Shown here: positions 44,353 through 48,501 of the stretch, one piece after another
Position numbering within the stretch: the first letter of the stretch is position 1
Layout of the letters: each line of letters opens with the position of its first letter
Assembly (NCBI GenBank): GCA_002083615.1
Contig: MSXO01000011.1
Span: 17,402-65,902 of the forward strand
Origin: Proteobacteria bacterium ST_bin11
GTDB lineage: Bacteria > Pseudomonadota > Gammaproteobacteria > Methylococcales > Methylomonadaceae
Length of the DNA stretch: 48,501 nt
Reading direction: 5' to 3'
Made by a program: the position numbers and the translations under genes
Notes under the pieces: model-generated
The model's database searches: none
Seen by the model: the letters and a program-made list of their open reading frames with translations, nothing else
What the model was told of the DNA's origin: nothing

Positions 44353-45081
44353 CTACTTCCCTGTTATTAGTTCCCGAAGTGTCGCGACGCCTTCGTCTTG
44401 ACGTTCCGCCTGCTCGCAGATGCTAAAGCCCAGTGAGTGTAAGCCTACGTGTTGCGCAGCCCAAGCTTCCCTATCATCGAATGCAATGAGCACGTCGATG
44501 TTTCTTCGTCCGTCCAAGTAGGTCATCACAACGTGATTTGAGCGAAGTACCGACGTCTTCTCCATTTCCTCGCAGGAAAGCGAAGCTTCGTCTCTGTCGA
44601 CGACCACCTGTGGCGAATAGCCTTTGAATCGAGGATTGTACATTTCCAAGACGGACGTCTTATTTTCCACCGCTAGCATCATGTAACAATAGGGCAGGCC
44701 AAGATGAAAGGCCGACACGCCTTCAACATCGAAATTTCCAATGTAGTAGAGCATGGACTTCCTTGCGCGTAGCCACTCTGCGTTTTGCGCAAGCACGCCA
44801 AGAAGTTCACTGTCCACAGGAACACATTCGCTAAAGAACGACGATCTTAGCACAGGCATCAGGTCCGCTGAAGTGGTGAACACGTCAATAACCACAACCG
44901 TTGCGGCGATGCAACACACCAACAAGACAAACAATGCAGTGAGAACGTGTTTACAGGTAAGTCGCGAAGAAGAAGACGACGACGACGATCGCAGTACCAG
45001 TTGATCAATCTGCTTTATGAATTCATCACTTTGACGCGAAAGACGTAGTAGAGCTTCTTTTTGCGCGAGGAGCTCCGACAT
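44353..45081 (-). CDS. Membrane-anchored peptide-deformylase-like protein, inactive-looking
   Basis: This is a 242-residue protein with a charged heptad-like N-terminus, a serine run (~32-39) and one transmembrane segment (~45-66) without a preceding signal, giving type II topology. Residues ~115-220 line up with peptide deformylase: EGVSAFHLGLP for motif 1 (GxGLAAxQ), EMYNPRF for the 'INP' element, EASLS for motif 2 (EGCLS, 165-169), and QHVGLHSLG for motif 3 (QHExDHLxG, 210-218). Spacing between motifs matches bacterial deformylase. The metal-ligand Cys is Ser (S167) and the catalytic Glu is Val (V212); both metal-binding His remain. Deformylation is therefore unlikely. The anchored fold may act as a virion or envelope component. 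Confidence 0.65.
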   Translation of the reverse strand: MSELLAQKEALLRLSRQSDEFIKQIDQLVLRSSSSSSSSRLTCKHVLTALFVLLVCCIAATVVVIDVFTTSADLMPVLRSSFFSECVPVDSELLGVLAQNAEWLRARKSMLYYIGNFDVEGVSAFHLGLPYCYMMLAVENKTSVLEMYNPRFKGYSPQVVVDRDEASLSCEEMEKTSVLRSNHVVMTYLDGRRNIDVLIAFDDREAWAAQHVGLHSLGFSICEQAERQDEGVATLRELITGK

Positions 45082-45098
45082 TCACAGAGAATTTTTAA

Positions 45099-45359
45099 TT
45101 AAATTAAAGGCCTGTAACTGTCCACGCAACGAGGCGGTGTCTTGCCGTCGCTTTCATGTTTCAACAGCACTCGTCGTGTAGTTCGCGTGAATGGTAAGCG
45201 CGCAATTTGAAATCGAAGTTGTTCAAAAAGATCTGCGAACTCTCCCTTGCACACAGGACATCGTTCAATCTCAATACACTTGCCAACTCTTTCATAGGTA
45301 CTAAAGTCAAGGGCGCCTCGCACATCGTCGACAATAATGGTGGCTCTGCAACCGTCCAT
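45099..45359 (-). CDS. Small protein with a CxxC metal-binding motif
   Basis: This 86-residue protein has cysteines in CIEIERCPVC (C28, C34, C37) plus isolated cysteines near each end. CPVC is the sort of pair seen in zinc ribbons or half of a RING, but the second pair needed for a complete site is not obvious. The C-terminus is basic. The ATG is preceded by CAAGCAA. It lies 17 bases upstream of the deformylase-like gene, in the same direction. No family is recognised. Confidence 0.6.
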   Translation of the reverse strand: MDGCRATIIVDDVRGALDFSTYERVGKCIEIERCPVCKGEFADLFEQLRFQIARLPFTRTTRRVLLKHESDGKTPPRCVDSYRPLI

Positions 45360-45402
45360 TTGCTTGTTTTAGTTTTTTTTTGTTGAACGCGGAAAAAAAT
45401 TC

Positions 45403-46101
45403 CTAGGATTCTACGTTACTAGCGTCGCCTTCTCCAGAGCCAAGATCGCGCAGAATTCGCGACTCATCGAATTGAATTGGAGGTTGAATGGGCTTCGAAG
45501 AGATGTTCGATCGTTGACGCTTCACGGGAGGCGAAGGCGACGTCGACTCTGTTTCAGGGGTCGCTCGTTTTTCAATCGGTTCTCCGGAAGTCGCCACCGC
45601 CGTCGATGAATCGGCAGCTTCACTGCTTGGTTGAGCGGGAGATAACGACTTTCCTCGCTTCTTGGAGAAAAGTGCATCTGCTTCTTCTTTGCCGTACTCT
45701 TTCTCGTAGGCAGGACGAGTGATTTTCATTTTCATGTAGTCGCTGACATCGCCTAGCAGAAACGAGAGAAATTGGATCTTTCCCTTGGCGACGTCAAGGT
45801 TGGTCATCGGGACTTCTTTGGCTCTTGAGGCTAAAGGTTGAGAAGTCTCCGCCACGGGTGGAGTAGGAAGTGGTTGTTGCTGTTGACTTTGAGCCGAGGG
45901 AAGTGACTGTTGTTGTTGACTTTGAGCTGAAAGCAGAGAGGTAATCAACTCCAGTCCACGTTGATCAAGTGTAAACTGGCGTTGAGCTTGCGTAGTAGAA
46001 GCAGAAGTTGGATCGGCTTGCTGTTCTTCGCGTCTTTGAGACTTGAGTGCAATATCACCAAGCATCAACCTTTGCATGATTTCCTCTGCGGTCAGAGCCA
46101 T
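45403..46101 (-). CDS. Gln/Pro/Ser-rich orphan, probably disordered
   Basis: This 232-residue protein starts at the ATG at 46101; the frame extends upstream through a Lys-rich stretch that is only poly-A leader and lacks an ATG. After a short helical N-terminus comes a tandem repeat of SAQSQQQQ-LP (two copies near 58-78). A helical segment follows (KGKIQFLSFLLGDVSDYMKM, ~107-126). The C-terminal third is Ser/Pro/Glu-rich with short basic patches (KKRGK, VKRQR) that could direct nuclear import. No family is recognised. The composition fits a transactivator or scaffold-type protein, as inference only. Confidence 0.7.
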   Translation of the reverse strand: MALTAEEIMQRLMLGDIALKSQRREEQQADPTSASTTQAQRQFTLDQRGLELITSLLSAQSQQQQSLPSAQSQQQQPLPTPPVAETSQPLASRAKEVPMTNLDVAKGKIQFLSFLLGDVSDYMKMKITRPAYEKEYGKEEADALFSKKRGKSLSPAQPSSEAADSSTAVATSGEPIEKRATPETESTSPSPPVKRQRSNISSKPIQPPIQFDESRILRDLGSGEGDASNVES

Positions 46102-46173
46102 CTTCTTCACGATTTTCTTTTTTTTTTCCTTGGGTTTTTTTTTCTTGAAGGAAAAAAAATTCACCTCTAAAAT

Positions 46174-46677
46174 TTAATTGGCTCTTCCGCTAGTCAGGTG
46201 ATAGAGTACAACCTTGCCAACGCGAAAATCCTCGCTCCACGTTTTCAAAATAGCAAAGTAGCTATCCCAGCTGCCTCCAGCTAGACCACAGCCAATCCCA
46301 AAGGGAAAGGCGAACTTCGAGCCACGAGGAGTTTTGTCGAGACATGCATAAAGACATTGGGTGAACCACGTGAGACGCATTTCCTTTGAGTCGTCGCCCC
46401 AAGCACGTGCCTTACCAGGACCTCGCTGAGCGAACATGTTGATAACAGACATTGGTCCGCCATAGTACCTTTCAAGATGATGCACCGACACTGTTCCGGG
46501 TTCGCTTGGAGTTCTACGCGTTGCGTAGTCATTGGTAGAGGGAAATTTTTGAAAGATCTTCTGAGCAAGACCCGCCGACTTCTTCGACGTGCAGTTGCAT
46601 TGATGACAGAGATAGTCTTCTCGACAGGAAAGCAAGTCGCCAAAAACAACTTCAAGCTTGTCGCAACCCGAGGCCAT
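46174..46677 (-). CDS. Macro-domain protein
   Basis: This 167-residue protein consists almost entirely of one macro domain. Landmarks are VVFGDLLSC (10-18), LCHQCNC (23-29, the 'xxN' element), a Gly-containing loop KKSAGLAQKI, and PFGIGCGLAGGSW (125-137), which forms the ADP-ribose-binding phosphate loop. It resembles the short ADP-ribose phosphatase/hydrolase type. Macro domains bind or remove ADP-ribose, and viruses use them against host ADP-ribosylation responses. Active-site chemistry cannot be confirmed by eye. The leader is AT-rich (GTAAAATAAAATGG) and contains copy 2 of the 40-bp repeat upstream. Confidence 0.85.
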   Translation of the reverse strand: MASGCDKLEVVFGDLLSCREDYLCHQCNCTSKKSAGLAQKIFQKFPSTNDYATRRTPSEPGTVSVHHLERYYGGPMSVINMFAQRGPGKARAWGDDSKEMRLTWFTQCLYACLDKTPRGSKFAFPFGIGCGLAGGSWDSYFAILKTWSEDFRVGKVVLYHLTSGRAN

Positions 46678-46696
46678 TTTATTTTACCAATAAAAT

Positions 46697-46736
46697 AAAT
46701 AGTTGGGTACAATAGACTACACCGTTGAAAAACGAA
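46697..46736 (+). repeat. Copy 2 of the ~40-bp dispersed repeat
   Basis: This matches bases 1-40 in the same orientation at about 30 of 40 positions. It sits between the start of the macro-domain gene and the stop of the carboxypeptidase gene. The hairpin of copy 1 is not preserved here. Confidence 0.6.
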
Positions 46737-46753
46737 AACCCAGCGACTTTTTT

Positions 46754-47842
46754 TTATTTTTCAATCATAGATAAAAGCTCCTCGCACAAATTCAAAATGT
46801 AGTAGGTCCACTGACGTTGCACCGAGGCAAGAACATCGCCTTCCTGGGGATTGAAGAACTTTTGACAGTTGAGACCTTCGAGCGCACCAACATTTTGGAT
46901 ATTGGCGTTAAGATAGACCTCCAAGGTGTAGGCAAGTTGCACAAGACCCGAATCTATTGCATAGTCAACAAGTGTGCCTAGAGAAGCGTCGGCTGTCGTT
47001 CCATAGAGAATCGATGACATTCCCACTCGACAGTCCTGTAGTTTTGCGCGCGTTCTCGCTTTTTTGGCGAGATCAACCATCACGGCGTAGTTTGGAGGAA
47101 CGTCCATTCTTCCATCGTAGGGAAGAATAATGTCTTTGCCGCCAGAGTGCACGTTGAAAAGCAGGTGAGCTCGCGAGAAGTTGAGAAATTGAGCGACTGC
47201 TAGACTCTCGTATTCAGAGAATGGTTTGTCGCCTTGCCATTCCTCTTCGTCACCGTCTTCCTGTCGTTCAATGAAACTTGGGTAGTTGCGATTCAAGTCG
47301 ACGCCTCGTTCATTCGTTCTCTGACAGACGTAGCTGTCGTTGTGTTCAACCTGATGACGAGCCCAGGGATTTGCAATAGGCACCACCCAGAATCCCACGT
47401 TCTCAACGGATAGCCTTCCGAGCATTCGTGTTAGCTCGCCATCTTGAACGTACATCTGCAGGAGACGGATCATCGAATAGCAAATCTCTCCGGACACCAA
47501 CTCTCTACCGTGCTGGTTACACACGAGAAAAACCCGAACGGCAAATTCACTTGGATCCTGCATTGGACCATAGCCGTAGATCTTATCGTGTTCGTCTTGC
47601 ACATGCTTAGTCAAGTCGTAGCGACCATACAATGGGAAGATGTCGTTGTCTTGTTGCATTGTTGCATACATCTCAGCCATGCTGTGGTAGCGAGATGCAT
47701 GTTTGACGAAGGTGGGTCCTTTGATTTCCACGTCCAACGACTCTTTGACTTCCAAGATCAACTTTACTCCCGTGAAGACTAGGCAAATGCCCATGCCCAC
47801 CAACAACCACTTGAGTATTCTATCAAGTGTTTGATTTAACAT
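46754..47842 (-). CDS. Membrane-anchored M14 zinc carboxypeptidase
   Basis: This protein has 362 residues from the ATG at 47842; the frame upstream lacks an ATG. A single hydrophobic segment at ~11-30 without a cleavage-like site gives a type II anchor. The catalytic domain keeps the M14 signature: HGRE (H111, E114) as zinc ligands, GVDLNRNYP with the substrate-binding Asn-Arg (N184, R185), VHSGG with the third zinc ligand (H232), and YTLEVY with the catalytic Glu (E308). It should therefore be active, removing C-terminal residues outside the cytosol or inside a particle. A pro-domain is not obvious. AATAAA overlaps its stop codon. Substrate preference is not readable from the sequence. M14 enzymes are rare in viruses. 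Confidence 0.9.
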   Translation of the reverse strand: MLNQTLDRILKWLLVGMGICLVFTGVKLILEVKESLDVEIKGPTFVKHASRYHSMAEMYATMQQDNDIFPLYGRYDLTKHVQDEHDKIYGYGPMQDPSEFAVRVFLVCNQHGRELVSGEICYSMIRLLQMYVQDGELTRMLGRLSVENVGFWVVPIANPWARHQVEHNDSYVCQRTNERGVDLNRNYPSFIERQEDGDEEEWQGDKPFSEYESLAVAQFLNFSRAHLLFNVHSGGKDIILPYDGRMDVPPNYAVMVDLAKKARTRAKLQDCRVGMSSILYGTTADASLGTLVDYAIDSGLVQLAYTLEVYLNANIQNVGALEGLNCQKFFNPQEGDVLASVQRQWTYYILNLCEELLSMIEK

Positions 47843-47896
47843 TGTCTGAGGAGGAGTTTTTGCTCGAAGAAAAAAAAATCGGAAAAAATCCCCGCA

Positions 47897-48501
47897 ATGA
47901 GCACACCAAAACAACGAAAATCCAAGAAATCCAAGAACAGCGAAAATCTTGAGAAACTCTGTACAACACTAAAGTACAGAGATGGAAAAGCTTCAAAAGC
48001 GACGGCGGCGTCATCGTCGTCGTCGTCGTTTCCATCAATGAAGAAAAAGACCACGGGAAAAAGAACAAAACGTCAAGAGTTCACGGCGCACGTAGTAGAA
48101 GATGAACCCGTCGATCTTGTCGATCTCGCCATGAACCTCGGCAGAGAGATGAACAAACTCATCGACACATTAAAGAACAATCTCAACATGATCGAGAAGA
48201 TGGTAGAGACGAGAAACTCCAGCAACGAAGACCAGTTCACCAATCTCGCCAACCAAATTCACGCGGAAAACCAACGCACCTTTGTTAAGATTCAGTATCT
48301 CGAGGCAAGCATTGAAATACACAAGCGCTCGCAAGTGGAATTCATGATGGACTTGAATCGAGCTGACTTCAACGTATCAGCGGATTCTCTATCTTCATCA
48401 TCGTCGTCGTCGTCCGCACAACCTTCTTCTTTCCTTCCATCAACAAAGAAGAAATCCTCGAGAAAACGATCGAGTCGACCTGGTCTAGTGATGCACTCGC
48501 T
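47897..48501 (+). CDS. Basic coiled-coil protein, open at the right edge
   Basis: An ATG at 47897 opens a frame of 201 full codons with no stop before the window ends. The N-terminus is very basic (KQRKSKKSKN). A serine run follows at ~44-49, then KKKTTGKRTKRQ. Residues ~75-165 have a heptad-like pattern (LAMNLGREMNKLIDTLKNNL) indicating a coiled coil. A second serine run (~173-180) precedes another basic segment (KKKSSRKRSSR). This fits a nuclear or genome-binding protein. It is divergent from the carboxypeptidase gene with a 54-base gap. If the window is circular, the frame would continue at base 1 and stop at base 10, adding only a few residues. Confidence 0.75.
   Translation, partial: MSTPKQRKSKKSKNSENLEKLCTTLKYRDGKASKATAASSSSSSFPSMKKKTTGKRTKRQEFTAHVVEDEPVDLVDLAMNLGREMNKLIDTLKNNLNMIEKMVETRNSSNEDQFTNLANQIHAENQRTFVKIQYLEASIEIHKRSQVEFMMDLNRADFNVSADSLSSSSSSSSAQPSSFLPSTKKKSSRKRSSRPGLVMHS

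Noticed and set aside
48000..48030. CRISPR-like or satellite repeat (TCG)n here and at many other places
   Set aside because: These are in-frame serine or aspartate codon runs, with no spacers or conserved repeat units.
1..48501. Similarity to phage lambda suggested by the near-identical length
   Set aside because: The gene content is eukaryotic-virus-like, with AATAAA signals and no phage structural or lysis genes. The length match is coincidence.
1..48501. tRNA, rRNA or riboswitch genes
   Set aside because: No cloverleaf-compatible or conserved ribosomal sequence was noticed in the intergenic gaps, which are mostly short A/T homopolymer leaders.

Overview
The window looks like most or all of a eukaryotic double-stranded DNA virus genome, or a genome segment, that I cannot place in a known family. 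Coding density is very high on both strands. Genes start at ATG in A-rich contexts with no Shine-Dalgarno spacing. Many genes carry AATAAA on or within a few bases of the stop codon. The set includes a family B DNA polymerase, a TATA-binding-protein-like factor, a protein kinase, a RING protein, an ankyrin-repeat protein, a macro-domain protein, several large secreted or membrane glycoproteins and many orphans. No capsid protein, packaging ATPase, primase, helicase, RNA polymerase, tRNA or rRNA could be recognised. Either those functions sit in orphan genes here, or the window is only part of the genome.

Layout. 1-3.8 kb: a serine-rich orphan converging on the DNA polymerase. 3.9-12.4 kb: a 2838-residue surface protein with a LamG-like domain and beta-helix-like repeats. 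12.5-17 kb: two orphans, a Cys/Thr-rich surface protein and membrane proteins. 17-24.6 kb: a 692-residue orphan, a very basic protein, then the TBP-like gene overlapping a type I glycoprotein gene by four bases. 24.6-31.6 kb: RING protein, small orphans with broken frames and a 1105-residue multi-membrane protein. 31.6-31.9 kb: a non-coding region with 18-bp-spaced repeats, a candidate origin or promoter array. 31.9-41.4 kb: an AlkB-like protein, a multi-membrane protein, an ankyrin protein, the kinase and a 782-residue orphan. 41.4-48.5 kb: small membrane proteins, a pepsin-like/multi-membrane fusion, a membrane-anchored deformylase-like protein, orphans, the macro-domain protein, a membrane-anchored M14 carboxypeptidase and an open-ended coiled-coil protein at the right edge.

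The most striking theme is a group of proteins that keep an enzyme fold but appear to have lost catalytic residues: a peptide-deformylase-like type II membrane protein, an aspartic-protease-like ectodomain on a multi-membrane protein, an AlkB-like protein without its iron ligands, and a DNA polymerase with a degraded proofreading domain. The kinase and the M14 carboxypeptidase, in contrast, keep their catalytic residues. I infer that this lineage reuses enzyme folds as structural or binding modules, probably in a virion membrane.

The open frame at the right edge meets a stop codon within a few codons if joined to base 1, so a circular or permuted molecule is possible but not shown. Three small genes need one base removed to become a single frame, which could mean sequence errors, gene decay or +1 frameshifting.
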